From Xestospongia bergquistia (taxonomy: Eukaryota > Porifera > Demospongiae > Haplosclerida > Petrosiidae): DNA of 64,000 bases. The translations under genes were made by a program, and so were the position numbers. Shown here one piece after another: positions 1 through 10,100 of this stretch (the first letter of the stretch is position 1; each line of letters starts with the position of its first letter). The notes beneath the pieces were generated by a model that ran no database searches, was not told the origin of the DNA, and saw only the letters and a list, made by a program, of their open reading frames with translations. The stretch lies in NCBI GenBank assembly GCA_963965975.1, contig OZ014414.1, positions 3,509,501 to 3,573,500 of the forward strand, written 5' to 3'.

Positions 1-499
1 TTGATAGCATGATTAATAACATTCATAATTGTTAAGCTTCTAAATATGATCCTGAACTATTTTTTCTAATGCTTTAGAATTGGATTTACATACTCTTCCT
101 CTGTAGTGAAGTAAGGGGTCCTCTTGTTAGTTATTTGAGTGTGGCACATGCTGTTGTATAATAGTGATCCTAAAATTGGATATTGGATTTGAAAACACTT
201 TTGATTTGAAGCAATATATGAAAGTGTTACATGTGCTGCTATCTTATCTCGGCTTTAATATGAAAGAGATCTCGTTCCAATTATATGTAATATGATTAAA
301 CGTAATTACTACTTGTAACAGAGTTAAAAAAATTGTTAATATGCTGAACAATGATCAAGTTAATACAGTGTAAATAGAAATTGATTATAAGTATTATCCT
401 CTTTTATTTCCCTCTTGCCTACCTAACATGACAATGATTCCATAATGTATTTTCATTACACATCACTAAATCAAAGCATAATTATATATATATATATAC
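1..499. other. AT-rich flank, no gene recognised
   Basis: I see no coding exon, RNA gene or recognisable mobile element here. A short (TA)n run at 481-498 directly follows the splice donor of the minus-strand exon at 500-721, so most of this stretch is probably the intron downstream of that exon. Confidence 0.4.
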
Positions 500-721
500 C
501 TTTATGTTCATGTGGTATTCTTGAAGATGTAATTTTGTGAAATGTTCCTTTTCTCATGTAATATCTCCCACTAGCTGGTTTTTTACCACGTATACGTATA
601 CTTGATTTGTAATATGACTCTAACTCACTGTCAGATGATACAGTAGGAAATGTTTGCTTCCTAAGAGAAATATCTTTATCAGACACTGATATATTTGATC
701 TCAGTCTCTTCTGTTTTTCTC
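500..721 (-). CDS. Orphan phase-1 internal exon, basic protein segment
   Basis: On the minus strand a TTTATCACAG acceptor ends at 722 and an AAAG|GTATAT donor follows 500. The 222 bases between them form 74 uninterrupted codons in phase 1/1. The product is basic and Ser/Tyr-rich (for example SSIRIRGKKPASGRYYMRK) and I recognise no domain. The symmetric phase is the same as in the Death/ROCO exons later in the window, so it could be a tail exon of a related minus-strand gene lying mostly to the left of the window, but this is inference. No partner exon is evident between it and the DDE pseudogene upstream at 943-4422. The long open frame with good splice sites makes a real exon likely; its function is unknown. 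Confidence 0.45.
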
Positions 722-942
722 CTGTGATAAATTAAAAAACACTTACTATTTACAGTTGTTAGAAGACATTATAACATTGTTTACTATGATAATAATATAA
801 CTAGCAGTTAGTCCTGAGAAGAAGCTATAATTATAATACTACAGTAAATGTTAGTGTAACAGTTAACATAATGTATTGACTTATTGACTTTTTTATAACA
901 TGGATGGATGGACATTCCTCTATTGTTTCACTTCCAAAAACT

Positions 943-3900
943 TCAGAAAAAGGGCTTGTAGTGATTATCTTCTCCAAGTACTGGATGAGGGATATGGTGC
1001 AGCTTTTGAAAGACATCAGCTGGAAGCTTAACAGGTTTGCAGAGAGTACATGTTACTTTCCCACATTTCAAAATATTGAACGTATATTGAGTAGACTGGC
1101 AGCAATGTGAGATAAACTCTGCTATGGAAGAGTGTTGGTCTAAATTATCCTTACGATATCTTCCTCCTTCCTGTAGAGTTGATTCGACTGCAATAACAGC
1201 AGACCAAAAATCATGCAGTTCATCTGGAGAAGCTGATGCAAAAGACCTAATATAGTTGTCGTGCAGCTTTAATCGGTTAAATATAGAGCAAAGAAGTACT
1301 TTGACCGGAGAAAGAGAATCTTGGACAGCTAATTTAATTCCACTCTTGTGTGATGCAATTTTTCTTAGTTCAGTAAGGTTGTTACATTTTCCAACTTCTT
1401 TCTCGAAATTATCAGGTATTAGATCACGAGCTAACCCAACACATTGAAGCCCCAAGTTAAGCACTGACATGATTTGCTCGACCGGGTTTCTCCAACTATG
1501 GTACGGAGCTGTTTGTCCAGCACAGAGATAATCTAAGTCCAATTTCAAAAAGAGACATATTAAGGAAAGCTTGACAGACACGTATGTCAGATGATGGTCT
1601 GGACCTCCATCTGTGTACAAGGACAAAACAGACTTTGAAAATGACTGAGATTGCATAAGCTGATATAACTCGCATGACGGCTCAAATATTGCGTCTTTAA
1701 GTCCAACAAAAACAGTACCTACAATGTAAAATCACAGATTCATAATAGTATCAAATTAAAAATAGTGTACATTAGGTCATTTGTTGTTTCCCCATTTCAA
1801 AAAAAATATCTGAAAAGTGCTTACAAAAATTTCTGATAGTTGAGACATGAAAACCAAGTGTAAATAGCAGTCAGGGTAATGCTAGAAAGATTACATAAAA
1901 TTTTAATGCATAACATAAAATCTGAATATCGGCAAGGTCCTCATGTAAGCACATATCTTTTTATAAGCAGTCTACTGTAACAAACACTAGATAAAGGCTT
2001 TTTTCACTCTACTGTCATTCACCATTATACTCCAAGCCAGCATTTAACTACAATTCAGGGGTGCAATTCCTCCCTAACCATGTACATGATTTAAGAAGCA
2101 AGAATTTTAACCTTATTTGTAATGGTGTTTGGCCTGTATAGTGTGTACCACACCTTAAATCATTAATTTTATTAGTGACTAGCATATAAGTGTGCCTTTC
2201 TTCTGTTACTGTGGGGACACGAGTATATGTGCTTTTATAATATTCAAGATTTAACCACATGGTTATTCATGAAAAAGGTTGCTTGAATACTACATGTGGC
2301 AACTTAATTGGCACATCTCGAAACATTGCAACATCAACATTATGTGAAATGCTTATGCCTCAAAAATTACATAGAGCTTTGACAAATTAAGCCACCTTTT
2401 TATTTATACAAGCTCACAGATACATAATTACAGTACGCATGTGTACAAACCTGAGTACCAAGAATCAGAGATTTGATGAGGCATATCGACAAAAAAGACA
2501 ACTGAAAGTATGAGTGAGAATTTTGTAAAATCATGGTCCCCAACAGTGAGAAATTTGTCTAGTCGGACAGGGACTCTCCTCCCTCTCTCAGCCAATGCAA
2601 CTGGAAATCCTGGGTCACCTACTTTCACCTTATGTTTATCATCAAGACAAATGAAGGAACAGTGGTCCCTTACAGTAAGAGCATACTCCCGCATATAACG
2701 AAACGAGGCTGCTGCATAATGAGAATCTGGATGTTGTCGGTGCCACTGTCTCTGTTGTATCATGAATTTCATCTCAAATCGTCCTGTGTATTGCAGAGAA
2801 CTCCTGGCAGATGGTGTTTTGGGCCAGAATTGAAGGCGCACCCACTCTAATGATGGTATAGGTGTCCCAGGAGGGCAACATACTTGAACTTGTTCCACTA
2901 GATCTCTGATAGAAATTGCTCTAGACAGGTGAGTAATTAGTCCATGGCGTCTATCGTCAACAGCTGCAGAAATATCTTCAGTCAAAAATTTTTGACACTC
3001 TTCCCAAAAAGAATCGTATTGACTAGCTTCATTTGTATTGAGAGATCGAAGGTCAAACATGATGCTAGGATCTTCCATGTCTATGAGTTCACGAACTCTA
3101 GTATCAATCTGAGCCTCATCCGTTGTTGTAGATGCAGATTGATCACCTGTAAATACAGTTACCAACCATAAAATAAGTGTACAATACTGACTAACCTGTA
3201 AGATCCTTATAAAAATAATGTAAAACGGCTGGCTTAACAGATGAAGAAATGAGGCCAAACTTTCAGAACATAGCTATTTTCATAGCCCTACTATGGTAAA
3301 CTGGAAGAGTTCTTTCTATTTCTTCTATAACTGCTTGACTTCTTTCGAAAATTAGGCTTGGTTCAATGCCCTCTTGTACTTTCCAAGCAAAGACTTGATT
3401 ACCAATATTGCTACCAAGAGAATAGACTAGTATGACACATGGATATGACAAACTACTAGAAAATAAGGTGTCCATGAAGCGATGCTTCTGAACAGAATCA
3501 GAGGGGAGGAAGTACGTTAAAGTTTCGTATTGATAATCAGATTTGTCTTGAAGCAAATGATTGATAGATTCCAATGAGGAAGATGCTGGTAGAAACAAAG
3601 CTGGTGCAATGAACTTCAATTTTAGGTTACTGGTTAGTTCACGAACAGGAGTGGGTGATTTGTGATAAAGCTTCGTACGCTTTGCTTTCTTTGTCAAGTA
3701 CTGGCCGTAAGACGATAAACTTTCAGCGAGTTCTAAGAAATGTGGTTTAAGCTCAATCCATTGTGGTCTTTCCCAGAAATTATTACTTTGAAGAACAGTG
3801 GACAAATCAAGTGCAAACTCATGCACTTGATCAGCAGATATATTGAATGTCAATCTCTTGCGGTATTTCGAGAGTTGGGGAGTGTTATACCCAGTGAAGC

Positions 3901-4422
3901 ATGAAAAGATCGAAGGAAGAGCAAGGGCTCTGTTCTGAAATACATGATGGTGGCCGTCGACATACCATAGTATATCTTGCAAGATGTGTACTAGCTTTTT
4001 TGCCAACTTCAATTCACTCGAATCATTGAAAAAAGCACCATGCCTTGATAAGAAAGAGATGATATCATTAAAGAGCTTGTCTGTTTTGTTTCTTTCTTGA
4101 ATGAATTCTATGGTAATGCCACTGCTTGGGCCAGCTGACATGAAACTTCCAGGAGACTCTTGACCAGTCAAGCATGCTGGTAAAGCAAGCATACTATCCT
4201 CAACCATCACATGCTACTTCATGAAATGCCAAACGACTTGATCACAAGAACCCTTGTTCAATCCGATGTAAACAGATGAAACACGACCACATTCAGACGT
4301 CACCCTAGGCTTTACTTTATTCATAAAAAAATCACCAATACTGTGCGCTTCATCCTCCACTCGTAAGATAACAAAATACGTTTCGTTTCAGCAGCCAGAA
4401 CACACGTGTTAACCAACACCAT
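943..4422 (-). pseudogene. DDE-type transposase-like gene, three exons, inactivated
   Basis: Three minus-strand exons are visible: 4422-3196, 3146-2451 and 1718-943, with phase-1 junctions and introns of 49 and 732 bp. The order of motifs suggests a DDE-like catalytic core: CLDDKHKVKVG in exon 2 (about 2600), then YTDGGPDHHLTY and NPVEQIMSVLNLGLQ in exon 3 (1615 and 1490). A C-terminal Cys cluster reads KCGKVTCTLCKP. Full length would be about 830 aa. I recall similar proteins as repeated families in sponges and cnidarians, but cannot name the superfamily. Four lesions are seen: a frameshift near 4378 after the first ATG (4422-4420), an in-frame TAG at 4216-4214, an in-frame TGA at 3265-3263, and a frameshift in a C/T run near 950. 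After each break the expected reading continues in another frame or past the stop, and the splice phases agree only if the stops are ignored. This supports a decayed copy, although sequencing errors in homopolymers could explain the two frameshifts. Confidence 0.7.
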
Positions 4423-4500
4423 TGTCACCTCAGAAATAATTAAAATCTAGCTTCATCAGAAGCGGCAGTATGCGGGCGGGAAACGGGAAACAATGAATCT
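4423..4500 (-). promoter_or_regulatory. Possible promoter with GC-rich E2F-like patch
   Basis: Immediately upstream of the first ATG of the minus-strand DDE-like gene lies a GC-rich patch in otherwise AT-rich DNA. Bases 4472-4490 contain GCGGGCGGGAAACGGGAAA, resembling the E2F core GGCGGGAA twice. Position and composition suggest a promoter; there is no direct evidence of use. Confidence 0.25.
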
Positions 4501-5480
4501 AATTGGAGTGGCCTAACCTTAAATCAACCAATCAATTTTACAGTGCAAACTCTATCTTTTTATATCACTTGGTGTTGTTTATAATTACATTTACATGTAA
4601 AATTTACTCTGAGAGCTTTCTATATTCTCATTTAGACCCCTTGTTGGAGTGATCATACATCTTTATTAATATTTATAGGGACTGGATGATGTCCTTTTGA
4701 ACTATTAGAAATACTTGGGATAATTGTCCTCAGCTTCACAGGGAAATTGGTCCTTACCAATGAAATAGTCTTAAGATTATAAAAAATTATCATAACATTT
4801 TTGCTGGTATTATTGCTGTAATGGACTGTACTTTGTCAATATGAAACCACTGAGTTAAAACAATCTATGGTAAAAGTTACAAAAGATTTCAAGCCTTGAT
4901 CAGTCATACCTAATTTGTACTAATATTAATTAAATTCATTGATTGTGACATGCATTAGAAGCTACTTTATATAGGTTAAATATATGTTTTTTTAAAAGTC
5001 ATATACAACAATACAAAAGAGCTCTTAACCATTTAGCATTCAAATGACCAAGAGCCACTTTGAAATGAGTGAGATTTATGGAGTTAAAGATTAGATGTGT
5101 CTTTTTATAGTCCAAAAAAGAGGCAGAAAAATCTTCCTTGTGAATATTTTTAGAGACATAGCTACATATCTATTTTAATCATGTGATTATAATGTTGATG
5201 TTATGTCTTGTCTAATAGTTACTATTCTTTAAAACATCTTGAAAGTTACACTTCATTGTCATGATCCAAATTATCACAGTAACAATATTGATATCAGCAT
5301 TATGGTTGACTTGAATAACTGTTTTAATAGTAATTTATGCAAGATGTTTAAACTATATACAGTTGAGTGTAATCTGAGGGACTGGTAAACAATAAACAAA
5401 CAGAAAAAAAACTTAAAATATACAATTAAGTCAATGGTCCAACTGAAAATAATATAACACATAGGTATTTATGTTGCAAA
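4501..5480. other. Intergenic, nothing recognised
   Basis: AT-rich DNA with short open frames only. I could not identify a domain, repeat boundary or RNA gene. Confidence 0.4.
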
Positions 5481-6440
5481 GCATATCAACTATCATCATC
5501 TTTGTCTTTCCATATGACTCCTTAATCATATTTTTCACAACCCTATGACAACAATGAACATTACCTCTGTCTGACAGTTATTGATTCCGACAAACTATAG
5601 ATCTTCAACAGTCTGTCACAAAAATGGCGGAGTTATTTTAATTGCGGATCTGTTACAATAGCAAAAATACAGTAGTTATAGCTGAGCAATATACTCGACA
5701 CTACATTTATAAACAATTTTTAAATGAACAGATCAATATTAAACAACTGATGCTTCAATTATTGTCATTTCAGTGCTATTTTGGAATGAGCACCTGATAC
5801 AACCATAGTATAACAACTACTGACATTTTTAGGAAAAATATTGACTTCACTTATACAGCTTTAATCATATAACATGAATATGAACACTTACTTCATTGAC
5901 AACATCTAGATTGGTTCCTTTCTGTGTTAAAATCAAAACAACATCTTTGTGTCCTTTTTTACTGCTAACATAACAGGAGTAGATCCAAACTAAAAAATAA
6001 CTACATTAACATGAACAAACAGAGAATATCATAACATCTTTACATTACCCATACTAACACTGCTATAGATAAGTAAAACATTAACATTATAAACCTAGAC
6101 AACATTACATATAGTTAAACAAAATAACTTAAATCACTCTCAACAATTGACAAAACATTATAAATATAAATTTCATACTGTGACAATAACAAATACTTTT
6201 TATAGCATGAGGATAAACTTCAAAATTAGGGATAACATGTGTACAATAATTGTCAATAATATATGTTCTTACACTTTGGTTAAATTTTTTGTACAAGTTT
6301 AAATAATAATACATCATCCAGTGATTATTAACCAATAATATATTAATAAAAAAAAATTATTTGCACAATGTTCAATGATCATGCATCATCCTTCATTTTA
6401 TTCCATACACTTAGAATATCACATTTAGCAACTATTATGT
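5480..6440. repeat. Duplicon copy 1 (partner at 41150-42080)
   Basis: This segment is clearly homologous along its length to 41150-42080. Both share the series CTATAGATCTTC, the stretch TATAGCTGAGCAATATACT, a cryptic ankyrin exon on the minus strand, and the tail CATCCTTCATTTTATTCCA. In both copies the ~140-bp satellite begins immediately to the right, so the duplicated module is ankyrin-exon segment plus satellite. The copies differ by many substitutions and small indels, so the duplication is not recent. Confidence 0.75.
5892..5989 (-). pseudogene. Degenerate ankyrin-repeat exon, copy 1
   Basis: Between a TTTTTTAG acceptor and a GAA|GTAAGT donor lies a 98-base exon whose translation gives the two halves of an ankyrin repeat in different frames: STPVMLA near the 5' end and GHKDVVLILTQKGTNLDVV near the 3' end. 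A single missing base in the A-run near 5960 separates the halves. The second copy (41551-41648) is intact at that point but broken elsewhere, so the two copies decayed independently. No neighbouring ankyrin exon was found, so this is a relic. Confidence 0.6.
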
Positions 6441-7108
6441 TGTAAAGGAAACATTATATCACTCTTACCAACTATTATATTGTACAGGGCACATTAAGAT
6501 GATAAGTAATTACAGCACAATAGAAGTGGAAACATTATATCACTCTTACCAACTATTATATTGTACAGGGCACATTAAGATGATAAGTAATTACAGCACA
6601 ATAGAAGTGGAAGCAGAAGAAATAGAGTATGAAAATGAACGTCACATTCTATATACTTAGGACTTCTACTACTTTATATCACATTTACCAACCTTTATAA
6701 TGTACAGGACACATTCAGATGAGAAATAAGTCAAAAACAATAGATGTGAAAAAAGAGAACTACAGAGTAAAAAATGTCAACGTCACATTCAATACAATTA
6801 GGATTTATACATTATGTCACATTTATCAACTATTGTATTGTAAGGATAAATTTAGGTTGCAAGTAACTACAGTACAATAGATATAGAAAAAGAATACACT
6901 GGAGTAAAAAAAAAGTCAACATCACATTCAATACTCGTTGGATTTATACTACATTATATCTCACTTACTCCTATTATATTGTAAAGGACTCATTCAAACG
7001 ACAAGTAATTACAGGCACAACAGATTTGAAAACAAAAAGATAGAGTAAAAGTGTCAACATCACATTCAATACACTAAAGGGGATTTATTGCTACATTATA
7101 TCACATTT
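6440..7108. repeat. ~140-bp satellite, left fragment
   Basis: About five degenerate units of the satellite that forms the large array at 42070-48935. Landmarks are CCAACTATTATATTGTACAG, then a GACACATTCAGATGACAAGTAATTACAGC-like segment, then TTAGGATTT, then a CTACATTATATCACA-like segment. Bases 6468-6542 and 6543-6617 are a near-exact direct repeat. The array runs into the assembly gap and resumes at 13318. Confidence 0.8.
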
Positions 7109-7308
7109 NNNNNNNNNNNNNNNNNNNNNNNNNNNNNNNNNNNNNNNNNNNNNNNNNNNNNNNNNNNNNNNNNNNNNNNNNNNNNNNNNNNNNNNNNNNN
7201 NNNNNNNNNNNNNNNNNNNNNNNNNNNNNNNNNNNNNNNNNNNNNNNNNNNNNNNNNNNNNNNNNNNNNNNNNNNNNNNNNNNNNNNNNNNNNNNNNNNN
7301 NNNNNNNN
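7109..7308. other. Assembly gap of 200 N
   Basis: Exactly 200 N, probably a placeholder of fixed size and not a measured length. It hides the junction between the satellite and the left end of the piggyBac element, including its 5' terminal repeat and TTAA site. Confidence 0.98.
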
Positions 7309-9822
7309 ATATGATATTATACTTGATAATAAAATAAAACAAACAAATATTTGAATAGAAATGGATGACAGACAACTTTTTACTCGAGAAGATGTTTTAC
7401 AACTTATATGTGAGGAAGAAGATGATGAGGGACCTCCAGAGATAATGTTTCCTGGTAGCGACGAGGAATTTGGTCTTTATGATGATGATGATGAGAATGA
7501 TGATGAACCTAGGAAATAAAAAGTGATTTATGAAACAAATATGTGACCTTATATAAACAGACATGATGATACAATTAACAAACACAAGTTAAAGACTTTG
7601 GATCTAGTGTTTCTACAATCCCACAAATATTACCACATATACCTGATGGGATAAATAACACATTGTAAGAAAAGAAACACATGTGAATTAATTTTTTTAA
7701 AACTTATTACCAGGATAACAACAACATCTGTGCAACAAAATTCACCTGTTCTGTAAGTGACCAAAAAAGTAATAATAATTACTTACTTGAAATACTTAGA
7801 ACTATATCACAAGAATCAGATGATATAACTAAACCTACTGATGACTCTCCTGAGTCAAGTCGACAAATTAGGTAATACTTAAACAAGTGTCACCTCTTTA
7901 TGAATGTTAACTATATCCACAGCTCTGAAAAAAAAGTGAAATGGTCTAACGATCTAAGACGAATTGAAGTTGATCCATTTACGGCACCAACTGGACAAAC
8001 TTTGACCCTCCCAACTTGTCCAATTACCACTTTTCTTCTCTTCTTTACCGAGTCTCTTTTTGAATTAATTGCAGTAGAAACAAACAGATATGCACAAACC
8101 TGTATGGGAGAGGAAGAGTACACAAAATGGACCAATGTGACAATTGACGAATTAAAGGCATACATTGGATTTAAAATACTCATGGGAATAATACGCTTAC
8201 CATCTCTGTACGACTATTGGAAAAAAGATCCTTACTATCATTATGGACCAATAGCAAATAGAATTTCTAGAGATAGATTTATGGAAATTGGAAGATATCT
8301 ACACTTTGTAGATAATTCAACATTAGCACCACCAGGATCAGATGAATATGACCGCCTTGGAAAAGTGAGACCAGTCTTGGAACAACTATCGAAACAATTC
8401 ACAGTTCTGTATAATCCAAGCAGAGACTGTAGTATTGATGAGGCAATGATACCTTTTAAGGGACGTAGTAGTATGAAGCAGTACGTACCCAAAAAACCGA
8501 TAAAACGAGGATTCAAGGTTTGGACAAGGGCAGATAGCAAAAATGGGTTTGTATCTGAGTTTCAAGTGTATGTTGGCAAAAAGAAAGAAGTTGAAAGAAG
8601 ACTAGGAGCAAGAGTGGTGAAAGATCTAACAAGATAGTTGGAAAAAATCATGTCTACTGTGACAATTTTTTTACAAGTATTCCACTATTCCAAGATCTAT
8701 TAGATGACAAAATCTATGCCTGTGGAACTATACGCTCTAACAGGGAATTTTTTCCACAGGATTTCAAGTCAGATTTAAAAAAGGGATTCAAAAATAGAGG
8801 AGAATACAAACTGCTACAAAGTGGAAATTTAGTCATTGCCCTGTGGCAAGACACAAAAGTTTTTACGGCTATATCTACAAATTCACAACCAAATGAAATA
8901 GTTGAAGTAAAAAGAAAGCAAAAAAATGGTGAGAGACAGCTTGTCCAATGCCCAGAACTTATAGCTAAGTATAATGAAAATATGGGTGGAGTTGATAAAA
9001 ATGATCAACTGCGACAATACTATAGTATTAGAGCTCGTGGACGGAAATGTTATAAGTACATTGCCTACTTTAGCATAGATTTAGCCATCACAAACTCTTA
9101 CATTTTTCATAGTCTTCTGTCTGAACCAACTTTTCGTAACTTGAAAGACTTTCGTCTCAATCTTGCAACTCAACTCATTGGCTTGTACAATAGTCGAAAA
9201 CATGCTGGTCGTCCTTCTATATTACCATCAAAAAAAATTTGCCAGAGTCATTTTCCAAAGAAACCAAATGATAAATGGTACCGATGTCATTACTGCTACA
9301 CCTATAAGAAGATAAGGAAAGATACTCAATGGTATTGTGAAGATTGTAGTATACACCTCTGTCACACTGGGAAGAGTGATGACTGTTTCATACTCTATCA
9401 TACTCAATATCTTTAGCTACATAGTACTCTTCAACAGTTAAGCAACCAGACAAATTACATATATAATCAATCTCTCTATTTATACTAAAATATATAAAGA
9501 AGCTATACCATACTTTATTGTTCCTATTACTTACTACTCAGGCAAAAAGTCAACTCAATATAAAGAAAAACACAAATGGTAGACAAATGTAGGTTGGACT
9601 TACGTGTACTCAACTATAATAACAGCGCTTGTTGTTACTCAATTGTACTGACATCCTTAGAGGTTAAAATGAGAGTTAGAAACTAGTTATAGCTTTATTT
9701 GAACACGTTAGAACATTTCTAAAGCGTCTTCTTGAAAAAAAGTGTGCTTTTGGCTTGAGGGAAAATTTATTTCGTCATCGCGTGATCCCGCCCACGCAAT
9801 TATTTCGTTAAAAAAGGGTTAA
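7309..9822 (+). mobile_element. piggyBac-type DNA transposon (left end in gap)
   Basis: The element contains a decayed piggyBac transposase and ends at the right with AAAAAAGGG directly followed by TTAA at 9819-9822, the family's target site and duplication. The inverted sequence therefore begins CCCTTTTTTAACG, as expected of a piggyBac terminus. The subterminal region 9740-9818 has several CpGs in an AT-rich setting. The left terminal repeat cannot be seen because of the gap. The element, or the block containing it, interrupts the ~140-bp satellite. Confidence 0.8.
7361..9416 (+). pseudogene. piggyBac transposase (DDE_Tnp_1_7 type), broken
   Basis: The N-terminal acidic region begins at ATG 7361 (MDDRQLFTREDVLQL) and soon reaches a stop at 7517; 7520-7899 is degenerate. 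The catalytic core is open from 7900 to 8637 and again, in a different frame, from about 8644 to 9416. One lesion at about 8635-8645 (TAG plus frame change) separates these two blocks. All expected acidic residues are present: Asp in CSIDEAMIPF (8437-8439), Asp in VYCDNFFTS (8661-8663), and Asp in MGGVDKNDQL (8994-8996, with a second at 9000). The C-terminal Cys-rich zinc-binding domain is complete (RCHYC, CEDC, LC, CFILYH). Family members cut and paste into TTAA. This copy could not make a full transposase unless the lesion is a sequencing error. Confidence 0.85.
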
Positions 9823-9846
9823 TGTAACAATTGAAATCTTTTGTTG

Positions 9847-10060
9847 TAAATGGTGGTTCTTAAAACAACCGTTAAAAATTGTTTTTGGTTCTGAAAAGAA
9901 CAATTGTAAAGAATGGGAGTGGTGGTTCTGAAAGAACCATTGTAAGAATGGGAGTGGTGGTTCTGAAAAGAACCATTGTAAAAAATAGGAGTGGTGGTTC
10001 TGATAAGAACCGTTATAAAGAATTGGAGTGGTGGTTCTGAAAAGAGCTGTTAACAGGAAT
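9847..10060 (-). repeat. Tandem array of six histone-type 3' stem-loops
   Basis: Six hairpin units start at 9855, 9887, 9924, 9959, 9996 and 10033, spaced 32-37 bp. In the minus-strand sense the best copies read GGTTCT-TTTC-AGAACC: a 6-bp stem with a 4-nt UUUC loop, followed by ACCACTCC and preceded by ACAAT. The metazoan replication-dependent histone mRNA element is GGCUCUUUUCAGAGCC with an ACCCA-like 3' flank, so these differ by one compensated base pair. The loop sequence fixes the orientation as minus, the same as the gene at 10101-12997, whose stop codon is only 52 bases upstream of the first hairpin. The outermost copies are imperfect. No histone gene is present. An unrelated palindromic minisatellite is the alternative explanation. 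Confidence 0.6.
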
Positions 10061-10100
10061 ATTATATGTTGAAATGCCCAGTAATGATGAAGCAATGAAA

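Noticed and set aside
2048-2260. 70-codon minus-strand frame between the DDE-like exons
   Set aside because: It lies wholly in the inferred intron 2451-1718, lacks splice-consistent boundaries and shows no recognisable motif.
7088-7375. Open frames across the N run
   Set aside because: They consist of undetermined bases and have no support.
9808-10095. 95-codon minus-strand frame
   Set aside because: It is the translation of the stem-loop array and its flanks. The repetitive residues follow the 37-bp repeat; no protein signal.
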